The notes: a model not told the origin generated them from the letters alone. A stretch of 64,000 nt of DNA from Pseudohaliea rubra DSM 19751 (GCF_000764025.1 NZ_KN234747.1:1-64000), one strand, 5' to 3'. Shown: positions 28,930 through 39,399, counted from the stretch's first letter. Numbers and translations are program-made.

Positions 28930-28953
28930 AAGTCCCCCCTTCGGCACCAAACA
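28930..28953 (+). repeat. 24-bp direct repeat, copy 2 (partial tRNALeu duplicate)
   Basis: This is identical to 28844-28867. A further shared 11-mer, TGCTCGTGGGG, occurs at 28829 and 28902, so the copy extends back into the variable arm with a 16-base interruption. The copy lacks the 5' half and cannot be a functional tRNA. Confidence 0.85.
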
Positions 28954-28990
28954 GGCCCGGGTGCGGGCCGATAGAAAGGCAAGAAGGTGG

Positions 28991-29019
28991 TTGACCGCGC
29001 TTTAAGGCCTATCTATAAT
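28991..29019 (+). promoter_or_regulatory. Sigma-70 promoter of the tRNAfMet-rimP-nusA-infB operon
   Basis: TTGACC (28991-28996) and TATAAT (29014-29019) are spaced by 17 bases, a near-consensus strong promoter. Transcription would start near 29026. A 6-bp palindrome with 4-base loop (29059-29074) lies between the start site and the tRNA. Confidence 0.85.
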
Positions 29020-29087
29020 ACGCGACCTCTTTGGGGGCACTCTTGAGGGTGTGTTCCGGGCAAGCAAGCTTGCCATGAGCGTTTTGA

Positions 29088-29164
<77 letters not shown>

Positions 29165-29204
29165 AATACGTATCACCTGCTCCGAAACAAGGTGATGCGG
29201 CGTG

Positions 29205-29228
29205 AAAAGCCCCTTTTTGGGGCTTTTT
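29205..29228 (+). terminator. Rho-independent terminator between tRNAfMet and rimP
   Basis: AAAAGCCCC (29205-29213) pairs with GGGGCTTTT (29219-29227) across a T5 loop, followed by T. It lies 34 bases upstream of rimP, so downstream genes depend on read-through or antitermination. Confidence 0.8.
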
Positions 29229-29261
29229 CGTTTGTACCGGAAAAGTTTTCGCGGGAGACGC

Positions 29262-29747
29262 GTGAGCGGCAGGGAAAACAAGCTGCGTGATTTGCTCGAG
29301 CCGACCGTCGAAGCCCTGGGCTTCGAGCTGTGGGGTGTTGAGCACCTGGCGCAGGGGCGCCACAGCGTACTGCGGGTGTACATCGAGCGGCCCGAGGGAA
29401 TCAGTGTTGATGACTGCGCCCTGGTGAGCGGACAGGTCAGTGCGGTCCTCGACGTCGAGGACCCCATAAGCGGTGAATACACCCTGGAGGTGTCGTCGCC
29501 GGGGCTGGATCGCAGGCTCTTCGCCCTGGCGCAGTATGGCCGTTTTTTCGGCGAGATCATTGACTTGCGCCTGCGCATGCCCTTCGAGGGCCGGCGCAAG
29601 TTCCGGGGGCAGCTCAAGGGAGTTGAGGGTGAGGACGTAGTGGTGCAGGTCGACGATCACGAGTACCTCCTGCCCTTTGACGCTATCGACAAGGCGCGGG
29701 TGGAACTGCCGGCAGAGACCGGCGACGACGGGCGCGAGGCAAGGTAG
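29262..29747 (+). CDS. rimP: Ribosome maturation factor RimP
   Basis: The 161-residue protein helps 30S assembly. It shows the family's N-terminal KH-like half ([24 protein letters not shown]) and C-terminal SH3-like half with the SSPGLDRRL signature at the junction. GTG 29262 is used because GGGAGAC precedes it; the open frame upstream runs through the terminator hairpin and is not coding. It is 4 bases before nusA. Confidence 0.95.
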   Translation: MSGRENKLRDLLEPTVEALGFELWGVEHLAQGRHSVLRVYIERPEGISVDDCALVSGQVSAVLDVEDPISGEYTLEVSSPGLDRRLFALAQYGRFFGEIIDLRLRMPFEGRRKFRGQLKGVEGEDVVVQVDDHEYLLPFDAIDKARVELPAETGDDGREAR

Positions 29748-29751
29748 GCTC

Positions 29752-31251
29752 ATGAACAAGGAAATCCTGATGGTCGCGGAAGCCGTCTCTAACGAGAAGG
29801 GCGTTTCCGAGGACATTATCTTCGAGGCAATCGAACTGGCGCTGGCTACGGCCGCCAAGAAGCGCTACGACGAGGACGCCGATATCCACGTCACCATCGA
29901 CCGCGAATCCGGTGATTACGACACCATCCGTCGCTGGCTTGTGGTGCCGGATGATGAGATTGCTCTGCTCGGTACCCAGTTCACCACCGAGGAGGCCGTC
30001 GAGAAGGATCCGTCGCTCAAGCCCGGTGATATTTTTGAAGAGCAAGTAGAGAATGTCGAGTTCGGCCGCATTGCCGCGCAGACTGCCAAACAGGTGATTG
30101 TGCAGCGGGTCCGCGACGCCGAACGCGCGCAGGTCGTTGAAGAATACGAGACCCGCGTGGGTGAACTCGTGGCCGGCACCGTGAAAAAAGTCACCCGCGA
30201 CAATATCATCGTCGATCTTGGCAATAATGCGGAGGGTCTGCTCCCCCGGGGCGCGCTGGTAGGCCGCGAGACCTTTCGTGTCAACGACCGGGTGCGCGCC
30301 ATTCTTATCGAGATCAGCACCGAGACGCGCGGTCCGCAGCTCATCCTCAGCCGCGCTTGTCCGGAGATGCTCATTGAGCTGTTCAAGATCGAGGTCCCGG
30401 AGATCGCCGAGGGCGTAATTCAGATCCGCGCTGCCGCTCGTGATCCGGGCTCCCGCGCCAAGATCGCCGTGAAGACCAACGATCAGCGTATCGACCCGGT
30501 CGGTGCCTGTGTGGGCATGCGTGGTTCCCGTGTCCAGGCCGTTTCCAACGAACTCGACAACGAGCGCGTGGATATTGTGCTCTGGGACGATAACCCGGCA
30601 CAGCTGGTGATCAACGCCATGTCCCCGGCAGAGGTGGAGTCCATCGTTGTCGACGAGGACGCCCACGCCATGGATGTGGCGGTGTCCGAGGACAACCTGG
30701 CCCAGGCGATCGGCCGCGCGGGGCAGAACGTTCGCCTTGCCAGTGAGCTCACGGGCTGGACCATCAACGTGATGAGCAACGAAGAGGCCGCGGAAAAGCA
30801 CGAGGCCGAGGCGGGCCAGGTCATCCAGGCGTTCATGGACCAGCTCGATATCGACGAGGACGTAGCGGAGATCCTCGTCGAGGAAGGTTTCACGACGCTG
30901 GAAGAGGTGGCCTATGTGCCCCTCGACGAAATGCTGTCCATTGAGGGTTTCGACGAGGACATCGCCGAGGAGCTGCGCGCCCGGGCCAAGGACGCGCTGC
31001 TGACTATGGCTATTGCCTCCGAGGAACAGCTCGGTGCCAATGAGCCCGCCGAAGACCTGCTGACCGTGGAGGGGATGGACCGGCACCTCGCCTACCTCCT
31101 GGCCAGCCGCGGTATCGTCACCATGGAAGACCTCGCCGAGCAGGGCGTCGACGACCTGATGGACATCGAGAACATGACAGAAGAGCGCGCCGGTGAATTG
31201 ATCATGACCGCGCGTGCCCCCTGGTTTGCCGAAGAGGAAGCCCAGTCCTGA
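29752..31251 (+). CDS. nusA: Transcription termination/antitermination factor NusA
   Basis: This 499-residue protein has the expected domains in order: N-terminal RNA-polymerase-binding domain (1-130), S1 (about 135-200, [11 protein letters not shown]), KH1 and KH2 ([24 protein letters not shown]), and two acidic helical repeats at the C-terminus (about 365-425 and 440-490). It controls pausing, termination and rRNA antitermination. ATG 29752 matches the family start MNKEIL. It sits in the conserved rimP-nusA-infB order. Confidence 0.97.
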   Translation: MNKEILMVAEAVSNEKGVSEDIIFEAIELALATAAKKRYDEDADIHVTIDRESGDYDTIRRWLVVPDDEIALLGTQFTTEEAVEKDPSLKPGDIFEEQVENVEFGRIAAQTAKQVIVQRVRDAERAQVVEEYETRVGELVAGTVKKVTRDNIIVDLGNNAEGLLPRGALVGRETFRVNDRVRAILIEISTETRGPQLILSRACPEMLIELFKIEVPEIAEGVIQIRAAARDPGSRAKIAVKTNDQRIDPVGACVGMRGSRVQAVSNELDNERVDIVLWDDNPAQLVINAMSPAEVESIVVDEDAHAMDVAVSEDNLAQAIGRAGQNVRLASELTGWTINVMSNEEAAEKHEAEAGQVIQAFMDQLDIDEDVAEILVEEGFTTLEEVAYVPLDEMLSIEGFDEDIAEELRARAKDALLTMAIASEEQLGANEPAEDLLTVEGMDRHLAYLLASRGIVTMEDLAEQGVDDLMDIENMTEERAGELIMTARAPWFAEEEAQS

Positions 31252-31309
31252 AAGCACTGGTCAGTACCACGGTAAGGCAGGGATTCAGGGTAGCTAGGAG
31301 AGTATTTGC

Positions 31310-33961
31310 ATGGCGCAGGTGACAGTAGAGCAACTGGCGAAGTCCGTAGGCGCATCGGTAGAGCGCCTCTTGAACCAGATGCGGGATGCAGGTCTGCCCC
31401 ACAAGGACGCCGCAGAACCGGTGTCCGATGAGGACAAGCAGACGCTTCTGACCTACCTTAAGCAGAGCCACGGTGAGTCGACGGCGGCGCCGAAGCGCAT
31501 CACCCTGAAGCGCAAGACCATGAGCACGCTGCGCACCGGCGGCTCTTCGGGCAAGAAGACTGTCAACGTCGAGGTGCGTAAGAAGCGCACCTACGTGAAG
31601 CGTGAGGAGTCGGAAGCGCCGGCCGAAGAAGAGCTGGCGGTGACGGCCGCAAGCGCGGACGCCGAGCTGCCGGAAACGGTACCGGACGAAGCGCCGGTCG
31701 TTGAGGCCGCACCCGTTGAAGAGGCACCCGCGCCGAAGAAAGAGCCGGAGTTCGAACCCCTTCCGGAGGAAGAGGAAGAACCGGAAGATCTCGCCAACCT
31801 CGATCCGGAGGTGCTCCGGCAGCGTGCCGCGTTGCGCCGGAAGCAAAAGGAAGAAGAAGAGGCCGCGGCCCGCGCGGCCGCCATCGCTGCGCGCCAGGCC
31901 GAGGAAGAGCAGCGCAAGGCCGCTGAGGCGGCCGCCAAGGCACGGGAAGAAGCCCCCAAGCGGCCCAAGCGCCTGCATGCGGCGCCCGCGGAGCAGCCGC
32001 CCCGGGACGACCAGAAGCGCAAGACCCGTGGCCGGCTCAGCCGCAATGATTCCCTGGGCCGCGGCAAGCAGCGGGGACACAATTTGTCCCTCTCCGATCT
32101 CGACGCTGCCGAGGGGCGCACGCGTCGCCGCGGTGGCCGCAAGAAGATGAAGGCGACCCACGAAGAACACGGTCGTCACGGCTTCGAAATGCCCACGGAG
32201 CGCAAGGTCTATGAGGTCGAGATCGCCGACATGATCTCCGTTGGCGGCCTGGCAGAAGGCATGGCCGTGAAGTCCGGCGTTGTGATCAAGGAGCTCATGA
32301 AGCTCGGGGTAATGGCGACCATCAATCAGATGATCGACCGCGATACGGCAACGCTGGTGGTTGAGGAACTCGGCCACGTGGCCAAGTACATCAGCGCCGA
32401 TGCGCTGGAAGAGGATCTCACGGAGACCCTGGCCCAGCACGGCGGCACGCCGGAACCGCGCGCGCCGGTAGTGACCGTCATGGGCCACGTTGACCACGGC
32501 AAGACGTCGCTCCTCGACTACATCCGCAAGGCGAAGGTGGCGTCCGGTGAGGCCGGCGGCATCACCCAGCACATCGGCGCCTATCATGTGGAGACCGGCC
32601 ACGGCATGATCTCCTTCCTCGATACGCCCGGGCATGCGGCTTTTACCGCCATGCGCGCCCGCGGCGCGAAGAGTACGGACATCGTGATCCTCGTGGTGGC
32701 CGCCGATGATGGTGTCATGCCCCAGACCATCGAGGCTGTGCAGCATGCCCGGGCGGCGGAAGTGCCGCTGATCGTCGCCGTCAACAAGATCGACAAGGAA
32801 GGGGCCGATCCCGACCGCGTCAAGAACGAGCTCTCGGCCCAGCAGGTCATTCCCGAGGAGTGGGGCGGCGACACGCAGTTCGTGCACGTCTCGGCAATCA
32901 CGGGTGATGGCATCGAGACGCTCCTGGACGCAGTGCTGCTGCAGGCCGATCTCCTTGAGCTGAAGGCACCGCGGGACGTCCCGGCCCAGGGCATCGTTAT
33001 TGAGTCGCGGCTGGACAAGGGCCGTGGCCCGGTGGCCTCCCTCCTCGTGCAGAGCGGCACGCTGCGTCAGGGCGAGATTGTTCTCGCTGGCCTGCAGTAT
33101 GGCCGTGTTCGGGCGATGCTTGATGAGAACGGAAAGCCGGTCGATACCGCAGGCCCGAGCATCCCGGTGGAAATCCTCGGCCTTGACGGCACGCCGGACG
33201 CCGGCGACCAGTTTGCCGTGGTCGAAAACGAGAAGCAGGCCCGGGATCTGGCCGATTACCGCCAGGCGAAGATGCGCGAGAACAAGCTGCAACGGCAGCA
33301 GGCTGCCAAGCTCGATAACATGTTCGAGAGCATGACGGCAGGCGAGCGGAAGACCCTCAATGTGGTCGTGAAGGCCGATGTGCGCGGCTCCCTGGAGGCG
33401 ATCCAGGCGGCACTTCTGGAGCTGGGCAACGACGAGGTGCAGGTCAACATCGTCACCGGTGGTGTCGGCGGTATCGCCGAGACCGACGTCACCCTGGCCA
33501 TGACCTCCGGTGCCGTGATCTTCGGCTTCAACGTCCGCGCAGACGCTGCCGCCCGGCAGCTGGTCGAGAGCGAGGGCGTGGACCTGCGTTACTACAATGT
33601 CATCTATGACCTCATCGACGACGTCAAGCAGGCCCTGTCCGGCATGCTCGCGCCGGAGATGCGCGAGGAGATCGTCGGTATCGCCGAGGTGCGCGAGGTC
33701 TTCAACTCGCCCAAGCTTGGCCAGATCGCCGGCTGTATGGTCACGGAAGGCACTGTCTACCGTAGCAAGCCGATCCGCGTCCTGCGTGACAACGTTGTTA
33801 TCTACCAGGGCGAGCTCGAGTCCCTTCGTCGCTTCAAGGACGATGCCAATGAGGTCCGCAACGGTGTTGAGTGCGGCATCGGTGTGAAGAACTACAACGA
33901 TGTGCAGGTCGGCGACCAGATCGAAGTGTATGAGGTCAAGGAGGTCGCCCGCTCCCTGTAG
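31310..33961 (+). CDS. infB: Translation initiation factor IF-2
   Basis: The 883-residue GTPase brings fMet-tRNA to the 30S P site. N-terminal IF2N domain ([15 protein letters not shown]), a long charged coiled region (about 60-290), a second IF2N-type segment, then the G domain: GHVDHGKTS (G1), DTPGHAAF (G3), NKIDKE (G4). The C-terminal domains II-IV follow. ATG 31310 has TAGGAG upstream. It neighbours the initiator tRNA gene in the same operon. Confidence 0.98.
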   Translation: MAQVTVEQLAKSVGASVERLLNQMRDAGLPHKDAAEPVSDEDKQTLLTYLKQSHGESTAAPKRITLKRKTMSTLRTGGSSGKKTVNVEVRKKRTYVKREESEAPAEEELAVTAASADAELPETVPDEAPVVEAAPVEEAPAPKKEPEFEPLPEEEEEPEDLANLDPEVLRQRAALRRKQKEEEEAAARAAAIAARQAEEEQRKAAEAAAKAREEAPKRPKRLHAAPAEQPPRDDQKRKTRGRLSRNDSLGRGKQRGHNLSLSDLDAAEGRTRRRGGRKKMKATHEEHGRHGFEMPTERKVYEVEIADMISVGGLAEGMAVKSGVVIKELMKLGVMATINQMIDRDTATLVVEELGHVAKYISADALEEDLTETLAQHGGTPEPRAPVVTVMGHVDHGKTSLLDYIRKAKVASGEAGGITQHIGAYHVETGHGMISFLDTPGHAAFTAMRARGAKSTDIVILVVAADDGVMPQTIEAVQHARAAEVPLIVAVNKIDKEGADPDRVKNELSAQQVIPEEWGGDTQFVHVSAITGDGIETLLDAVLLQADLLELKAPRDVPAQGIVIESRLDKGRGPVASLLVQSGTLRQGEIVLAGLQYGRVRAMLDENGKPVDTAGPSIPVEILGLDGTPDAGDQFAVVENEKQARDLADYRQAKMRENKLQRQQAAKLDNMFESMTAGERKTLNVVVKADVRGSLEAIQAALLELGNDEVQVNIVTGGVGGIAETDVTLAMTSGAVIFGFNVRADAAARQLVESEGVDLRYYNVIYDLIDDVKQALSGMLAPEMREEIVGIAEVREVFNSPKLGQIAGCMVTEGTVYRSKPIRVLRDNVVIYQGELESLRRFKDDANEVRNGVECGIGVKNYNDVQVGDQIEVYEVKEVARSL

Positions 33962-33970
33962 CGGCCCGCC

Positions 33971-34384
33971 ATGGCACGAGAGTTCAGTCGCAGCCAGCGG
34001 GTCGCCGATTACCTGCAGCGGGAGTTGGCGCTCCTGATTCAGCAGGAAGTCGACGATCCGCGTGTGGGTATGGTCAGTCTGACCGGCGTCGACGTGAGCC
34101 GCGATCTGGCCCATGCCAAAGTCTGGTTTACGCGCCTTGGTAGCGACAGCGCCGAAGAGGCACGGGAGGCCGCCGTCGCCCTCAACGGCGCGGCCGGCTA
34201 CCTGAGAACACTGCTTTCCCGCGAGGCGTCCATGCGCAGCGTGCCCCGGCTCCGTTTTGTCTTTGATGGCAGCGTCGGCCGTGGTCGACACATGGAAGAG
34301 TTGATCCGCGAGGCCGGTAAACGAGATCGGGCCCTCGACGCCGGGCGCGAAGGCGCCGATGACCCGTCGGACGGTGAGGGCTGA
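33971..34384 (+). CDS. rbfA: Ribosome-binding factor A
   Basis: The 137-residue protein is a single KH-like domain for late 16S rRNA processing and cold adaptation. It shows RSQRVADYLQRELA, DPRVGMVSLTGVDVSRDLAHAKV and VPRLRFVFDGS as in the family. An acidic tail of about 20 residues follows the domain. It starts 9 bases after infB and ends 1 base before the truB start. Confidence 0.96.
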   Translation: MAREFSRSQRVADYLQRELALLIQQEVDDPRVGMVSLTGVDVSRDLAHAKVWFTRLGSDSAEEAREAAVALNGAAGYLRTLLSREASMRSVPRLRFVFDGSVGRGRHMEELIREAGKRDRALDAGREGADDPSDGEG

Positions 34385-34385
34385 A

Positions 34386-35315
34386 GTGGCCCGGCGTCGA
34401 CACGGTCGCCCCCTCAGCGGCATCCTGGTTCTGGACAAGCCCCCGGGTCTGTCCTCAAACCGTGCGCTGCAGCGAGTCAAGGGCCTCTACCGTGCCGCCA
34501 AGGCCGGGCACACGGGCAGCCTCGATCCCCTTGCTACCGGCGTGCTGCCGCTGTGCTTCGGTGAGGCGACGAAGGTCTCGCAGTATCTTCTTGAGGCTGA
34601 CAAGGTCTACGAGAGCACCTTTACCTTTGGCGTTAGCACTGACACCGGTGATGCCGAGGGCACGGAGACCGGCCGCAGCGATGCGGGTGCCCTGGCTGCG
34701 GCCGAGGTGGAAGCGGCCCTGGTCCCCTTCCGCGGCGAGATCGAGCAGGTGCCCTCCATGTTCTCCGCCATCAAGCAGGGCGGCCGTCCGCTCTACGAAC
34801 TGGCGCGCCAGGGCGTGGAAGTGGAGCGCAAAGCGCGGCGGATCACGGTGCATGCCTTTGAGCTGTTGGCCTTCCGGCCCGGTGAGCAGGCCGAGGCCGA
34901 TGTCCGCGTGCACTGCAGCAAGGGCACCTATGTGCGCTCCCTGGCCGAGGACCTGGGCGCGGCCCTGGGGTACGGCGCCCACGTGTCGCGGCTGCGTCGA
35001 CTCCAGTCCGGCCCTTTCCGCATCGAACAGGCCCTCACGCTGGAAGCCCTGCAGGCGCTCCGGGACGCCGGTGACGAGGCGGCGCTGGATCGGCAGTTGC
35101 TCCCGGCGGAGCTCGCCCTCGCCGACATGCCGCTGGTAACGCTCAGCGAATCCGCGGGTTTCTACCTGCGTCAGGGCCAGGCGGTACTAGTGCCAAACGC
35201 GCCCTGTGATGGTATGGTGCGCGTCGCCGCGCAGAGCGGGGAATTGCTCGGTGTCGGCGAAATATTGGACGATGGGCGCGTCGCGCCGCGTCGACTGATG
35301 GTCACCAGGCGGTGA
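34386..35315 (+). CDS. truB: tRNA pseudouridine(55) synthase
   Basis: The 309-residue enzyme makes pseudouridine 55 in the T loop of tRNAs. The catalytic Asp is in GSLDPLATG (about residue 44), preceded by AAKAGHT. YSAIK-like FSAIKQGGRPLYELAR and the C-terminal PUA domain (about 245-305) are present. GTG 34386 (GAGGG 5 bases upstream) is chosen rather than ATG 34359 because it matches the E. coli N-terminus MSRPRRRG. Confidence 0.96.
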   Translation: MARRRHGRPLSGILVLDKPPGLSSNRALQRVKGLYRAAKAGHTGSLDPLATGVLPLCFGEATKVSQYLLEADKVYESTFTFGVSTDTGDAEGTETGRSDAGALAAAEVEAALVPFRGEIEQVPSMFSAIKQGGRPLYELARQGVEVERKARRITVHAFELLAFRPGEQAEADVRVHCSKGTYVRSLAEDLGAALGYGAHVSRLRRLQSGPFRIEQALTLEALQALRDAGDEAALDRQLLPAELALADMPLVTLSESAGFYLRQGQAVLVPNAPCDGMVRVAAQSGELLGVGEILDDGRVAPRRLMVTRR

Positions 35316-35321
35316 CGCGAA

Positions 35322-35356
35322 CCTGTCTGTAAATCTGCACGGACAGGCTCTTTTTT
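35322..35356 (+). terminator. Rho-independent terminator after truB
   Basis: CCTGTCTGT (35322-35330) pairs with ACGGACAGG (35339-35347), a 9-bp stem with one G-T pair, followed by CTC and six T. It separates the nusA-infB-truB operon from rpsO-pnp. Confidence 0.8.
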
Positions 35357-35411
35357 GAACAGGCCGCGCGGGTAGCGCTGCGGTCACGCAGGTTAACAAG
35401 AGGATGATCAC

Positions 35412-35681
35412 ATGGCATTGACTGCCGAAAAGAAAGCGGAAATCGTCAAGGATTATCAGCGCGGAGAGGGCGACACCGGGTCGCCGGAAGTCCAGGTGGC
35501 GCTGCTGACGGCAAATATCGAACAGCTGCGGGACCACTTCTCGTCGCACAAGCAGGATCACCACTCCCGCCGCGGCCTCATTCGCATGGTCAACCAGCGC
35601 CGCAACCTGCTTGATTATCTCAAGCGCAAGGATGCATCGCGCTACGCGGAACTGATCAAGCGCCTCGGCCTGCGCCGCTAG
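35412..35681 (+). CDS. rpsO: 30S ribosomal protein S15
   Basis: An 89-residue protein of exact family length. [12 protein letters not shown], the DHHSRRGL 16S rRNA contact and the C-terminal [11 protein letters not shown] segment are intact. ATG 35412 follows GAGGATGATCAC. It is the first gene of the rpsO-pnp unit; S15 represses its own translation in E. coli, and the leader here was not examined in detail. Confidence 0.98.
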   Translation: MALTAEKKAEIVKDYQRGEGDTGSPEVQVALLTANIEQLRDHFSSHKQDHHSRRGLIRMVNQRRNLLDYLKRKDASRYAELIKRLGLRR

Positions 35682-35690
35682 GCCAACCGC

Positions 35691-35711
35691 ACCGGGGCCC
35701 AGGGCCCCGGT
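35691..35711 (+). promoter_or_regulatory. rpsO-pnp intercistronic hairpin
   Basis: ACCGGGGCC (35691-35699) pairs with GGCCCCGGT (35703-35711) across a 3-base loop, 27 bases before the pnp start. It lacks a U-tract. In E. coli a hairpin at this place is cut by RNase III and mediates PNPase autocontrol; the same role here is inference. Confidence 0.65.
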
Positions 35712-35738
35712 TGTCGTTTAAAGAATCGGAGAAAGACA

Positions 35739-37880
35739 GTGAACCCAGTAACCAAGACTTTCCAGTATGGCGGCCAGACCGTCACGCTGGAGACCGGGCG
35801 TATCGCCCGCCAGGCAAGCGGTGCCGTGCTCGTGACCGTCGAAAACACCTCGGTGCTGTGCACCGTGGTCGCAGAAAAATCCTGCAAGCCGGGCCAGCCC
35901 TTCTTCCCGCTTGCCGTGCATTATCAGGAGAAGACCTACGCCGTCGGCAAGATACCCGGCGGCTTCTTCAAGCGTGAAGGTCGCCCCAGCGAGAAGGAAA
36001 CGCTGACCTCCCGCCTGATCGACCGGCCGATCCGCCCGCTCTTCGCCGATGGCTTCATGAACGAAGTGCAGGTCATATGCACGGTCATGTCCGCGGACAA
36101 GCACATCGACCCGGACATCCCCGCGATGATCGGCACCTCTGCAGCCCTGGCGATCTCCGGCTGCCCCTTCAACGGCCCCATCGGCGGTGCCCGCGTGGGT
36201 TTTACGGAACAGGACGGCTACCTCCTCAACCCGACCTATGCACAGCTCGCTTCCAGCAAGCTCGATATGGTCGTTGCCGGCACAAAGGATGCCGTGCTCA
36301 TGGTCGAGTCCCAGGCCGCCGAACTTACGGAAGACCAGATGCTGGGCGCCGTGCTCTACGCGCACCAGGAAATGCAGGCCGTCATTCATGCCATCAACGA
36401 GCTCGTCGCCGAAGCGGGCAAGCCGCGCTGGGACTGGCAGCCGCCGGCAGTCAACGGGGAGCTCATCGCTGCCGTTGAGGCCCAGGTGAAGGATGCCCTC
36501 GGCGAGGCCTATCGCATCACCGAGAAGGCCGCCCGTTACGAGCGCGTCGGCGAGGTCCGCAAGGCCTGCGTCGAGGCCCTGGCCGCAGAGGGCGGCCCGA
36601 GCGAGGAGGACATCAAGGATGTCTTCAAGAGCGTCGAGAAGCAGCTCGTGCGCAAGCGCATTCTCGATGGCGAAGCGCGCATCGACGGTCGCGACAACCG
36701 CACCGTGCGCCCCATCGCCTGTGAGATCGACGTGCTGCCCAAGGCTCACGGTTCAGCCCTGTTCACCCGCGGCGAGACCCAGGCCATCGGTGCCGTTACC
36801 CTCGGCTCCACCCGCGATGCGCAGATCATTGACGCCCTCGAGGGTGAGCGCCGCGATCCGTTCATGCTGCACTACAACTTCCCGCCCTACTCGGTCGGTG
36901 AAGCGGGCCGCGTTGGCTTCACCAATCGTCGTGAAGTCGGCCATGGTCGCCTCGCCCGCCGCGGCCTCGCCGCGGTACTGCCCGGTGAAGAGGCGTTTCC
37001 CTACACGGTGCGCGTGGTTTCCGAAATCACCGAGTCCAACGGCTCCAGCTCCATGGCGTCGGTCTGCGTCGGCTCCCTGGCGCTCATGGCCGCCGGCGTG
37101 CCCCTGAAGGCGCCGGTCGCCGGTATCGCCATGGGTCTGGTCAAGGACGGCAACCAGTTTGCCGTGCTCACCGACATCCTCGGTGATGAGGACCACCTGG
37201 GTGACATGGACTTCAAGGTCGCCGGTACCGCCGGCGGCGTGACCGCCCTGCAGATGGATATCAAGATCGAGGGTATCAACGAGCAGATCATGGAGACCGC
37301 CCTGGAGCAGGCGCTGCAGGCGCGGCTGCATATCCTCGGGCAGATGAACGAGGTCATCTCCGAGGCTCGCGAAGTAACCTCCGAGAATGCGCCCAGCATG
37401 GTCACGCTGAAGGTGGACGCAGACAAGATCCGCGACATCATCGGCAAAGGTGGGGCGACGATCCGCGGCATCACCGAAGCCTCCGGCGCCACGGTCGATA
37501 TTGACGATGACGGCACCGTGCGTATCTTCGGCCAGGATCAGGCGGCCCGTGACGCGGCCGTCGCCATGGTCGAGGAGATCACCGCCGAGGCGGAAATCGG
37601 CGCGATCTACGAGGGTCGCGTGGCCCGCATCGTCGACTTTGGTGCCTTCGTCAATATCCTTCCGGGCAAAGATGGTCTGGTGCACATCTCGCAGATCGCC
37701 AACGAGCGTGTCGAGAATGTCTCTGACTACCTGAAGGAAGGCGAGGAGGTGCGCGTTAAGGTCCTGGACGTGGACCAGCGCGGTCGTATCAAGCTGTCCA
37801 TCAAGGAGCTCCTCGACGAGGAAATCGAAGAGGAAGTCACCGAGGCGCAGGCCCCGGCGGATGAAGAAGCCACGGAGTAA
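35739..37880 (+). CDS. pnp: Polyribonucleotide nucleotidyltransferase (PNPase)
   Basis: The 713-residue phosphorolytic 3'-5' exonuclease has two RNase PH-like domains ([28 protein letters not shown]), a KH domain at about 560-615 ([12 protein letters not shown]) and an S1 domain at about 622-692 ([15 protein letters not shown]). It degrades mRNA and belongs to the RNA degradosome in relatives. The start is GTG 35739 with CGGAG 7 bases upstream. A strong terminator follows 17 bases after the stop. Confidence 0.98.
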   Translation: MNPVTKTFQYGGQTVTLETGRIARQASGAVLVTVENTSVLCTVVAEKSCKPGQPFFPLAVHYQEKTYAVGKIPGGFFKREGRPSEKETLTSRLIDRPIRPLFADGFMNEVQVICTVMSADKHIDPDIPAMIGTSAALAISGCPFNGPIGGARVGFTEQDGYLLNPTYAQLASSKLDMVVAGTKDAVLMVESQAAELTEDQMLGAVLYAHQEMQAVIHAINELVAEAGKPRWDWQPPAVNGELIAAVEAQVKDALGEAYRITEKAARYERVGEVRKACVEALAAEGGPSEEDIKDVFKSVEKQLVRKRILDGEARIDGRDNRTVRPIACEIDVLPKAHGSALFTRGETQAIGAVTLGSTRDAQIIDALEGERRDPFMLHYNFPPYSVGEAGRVGFTNRREVGHGRLARRGLAAVLPGEEAFPYTVRVVSEITESNGSSSMASVCVGSLALMAAGVPLKAPVAGIAMGLVKDGNQFAVLTDILGDEDHLGDMDFKVAGTAGGVTALQMDIKIEGINEQIMETALEQALQARLHILGQMNEVISEAREVTSENAPSMVTLKVDADKIRDIIGKGGATIRGITEASGATVDIDDDGTVRIFGQDQAARDAAVAMVEEITAEAEIGAIYEGRVARIVDFGAFVNILPGKDGLVHISQIANERVENVSDYLKEGEEVRVKVLDVDQRGRIKLSIKELLDEEIEEEVTEAQAPADEEATE

Positions 37881-37897
37881 GGCGCCGCGGCTTGATG

Positions 37898-37922
37898 AAA
37901 AGGGCGCTTCGGCGCCCTTTTT
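37898..37922 (+). terminator. Rho-independent terminator after pnp
   Basis: AAAAGGGCGC-TTCG-GCGCCCTTTTT: a 10-bp stem with UUCG tetraloop and U-tract, directly after pnp. Confidence 0.92.
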
Positions 37923-37970
37923 ATTACTTCTCCCTCGAGAGTCTCTCTGGAGAGGCTGTTGCCAAATTCC

Positions 37971-38060
37971 GGGGTGAGTACGGGAGACCTCTCTCAGCCT
38001 AACCTGGCCGGGTCGCTCCCCGATACACGCTTTGTGAGAGAGGTCTCCCGTACTCACCCC
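37971..38060. repeat. Stem-loop repeat element, copy 1
   Basis: A perfect 26-bp inverted repeat (37971-37996 and 38035-38060; arms start GGGGTGAGTACGGGAG) encloses a 38-base loop. Read on the minus strand, the loop begins at the end of the stem with CACAAAGCG and continues through a 25-base segment (38012-38036) that recurs exactly in copy 2. Confidence 0.9.
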
Positions 38061-38085
38061 TGCCGCCTCGCACATTTCCAGGGCG

Positions 38086-38162
38086 GTAGGGCGGCGGCTG
38101 GAGCGTGCCCCCACAAAGCGTGTATCGGGGAGCGACTGGGGGCACTCTCCCGCCGCCGCCCC
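38086..38162. repeat. Stem-loop repeat element, copy 2
   Basis: Near-perfect arms (38087-38111 and 38138-38162, GGGCGGCGGC... with three mismatches) have a sequence unrelated to copy 1. They enclose the same 25-base loop segment (38112-38136, starting CACAAAGCG) in the opposite orientation. The loop is conserved, the stem is not. Confidence 0.85.
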
Positions 38163-38248
38163 GACATGCTGCGATGCGCCCGGTCAGCAGGTGACCGTTT
38201 TCCCCGGGACTTTGCTAAGGTGGGCCCGCAGCTTCTGTTGAGGTACCG

Positions 38249-39247
38249 ATGGCGACCCTTTCCCTTTGCATGATCGTCCGTGACGAGGCCTGGATCCTCG
38301 AGGAGTGCCTCGCCGCGGCGCGGCCGCAGGTGGACCAACTGGTGGTGGTGGATACGGGCTCTGTCGACGGCAGCCGCGAGATCGCCGCGGCCCACGCCGA
38401 TCGGCTGCTGGACTTCAGCTGGTGCGATGACTTCGCCGCCGCGCGCAACCATGGGCTGGACGCCGCCACCGGCGACTGGATCCTCGTCCTCGATGCCGAT
38501 GAGCGAATCGCCCCGGCCGACTACCCGCGGCTGCGCGAGGCCATGGCTGACGATACCGTGGATGGTTACTACCTGCCCCAGCACAACTACGGCGATGACC
38601 AGACGGCCTGGGGCTGGCGCCCGGTCGGTGAGCACAGGGCCCTGGCCCGCGGCTACAGTGGCTACACGATCAATCCGATTCTCCGGCTCTTTCGTCGCAA
38701 GGACGGGATCTGCTACCAGGGTCGTATCCACGAGATCGTCGACGGCACCATCGCCGAGGGGCGCCGGAGCGAGCTCCCGGTGCCGCTGCATCATTATTGC
38801 CATGCCAACAGCGAGCGGCCCCGTCGGGCGCGCGGTGAGCGCTATCAGGCCATGCTCGAGCGCGAGCTTGCCGGCGATGCCGACGGCCGGCTCTACGGCA
38901 TTGCCGCCGCCGGCGCCATGCATTCGAAGGGTGATTACCGCCGGGCCAAGGACTATTTCTTACGCGCTGCAGCGTTAGGCTACGAGCCGCAGCGGTGCCT
39001 GGAGGGCGCCGCCGAGGCCTGCTACCGCGATGGTGACTTCGGCGCGGCCGGCGACCTTTACCAGCGCCTCTACCGCGACGGGTACCGCACAGCTTCCCTG
39101 TGCCTCAACCTGGCGAACCTCGCCGTGCGCCGTGGGGATCGCTCCGGGGCCCTTGGTCTGCTGCGTGAATGCCTTGCCCTCGGTGGCCTCGGGCCGGCCG
39201 TCAATGACGTCATCGAGCGGAACATCAAGCACCTGGAGGGTGCATAA
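38249..39247 (+). CDS. Glycosyltransferase family 2 with C-terminal TPR-like region
   Basis: The 332-residue protein starts with LSLCMIVRDEAWILEECL, then VVVDTGSVDGS and LVLDADERI (DxD-type metal motif), the GT-A fold of the family 2 glycosyltransferases. From about residue 215 the sequence becomes helical with repeats resembling TPR units (AKGAMHSKGDYRRAKDYF-like). No membrane segment is seen, so it acts at the cytoplasmic face. The sugar and acceptor are unknown; no polysaccharide genes are adjacent. ATG 38249 follows TTGAGG. Confidence 0.88.
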   Translation: MATLSLCMIVRDEAWILEECLAAARPQVDQLVVVDTGSVDGSREIAAAHADRLLDFSWCDDFAAARNHGLDAATGDWILVLDADERIAPADYPRLREAMADDTVDGYYLPQHNYGDDQTAWGWRPVGEHRALARGYSGYTINPILRLFRRKDGICYQGRIHEIVDGTIAEGRRSELPVPLHHYCHANSERPRRARGERYQAMLERELAGDADGRLYGIAAAGAMHSKGDYRRAKDYFLRAAALGYEPQRCLEGAAEACYRDGDFGAAGDLYQRLYRDGYRTASLCLNLANLAVRRGDRSGALGLLRECLALGGLGPAVNDVIERNIKHLEGA

Positions 39248-39399
39248 GCGGCTTGCGGTGCCCCGCTCTGGTGCAGTAGCGGGCGCGGCAGTTCGGCGGA
39301 GAGCGTTTGAGCCGGGCGTTTCAGTCGGGCGCTTCCGGTGCCGCGTTCTGTGGTGCTTTCTGTGATGCCATTGGTGTGAACTTTGCTTGGGTATTATTT

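Noticed and set aside
28902-28953. Second tRNA gene after tRNALeu
   Set aside because: Only the 3' part is present; no acceptor 5' strand, D arm or anticodon arm can be formed.
31202-34480. 1092-codon minus-strand frame
   Set aside because: Antisense of infB and rbfA; conserved motifs are all on the plus strand.
37971-38162. CRISPR array
   Set aside because: Repeats are inverted, only two here, and have no regular spacers or cas genes.
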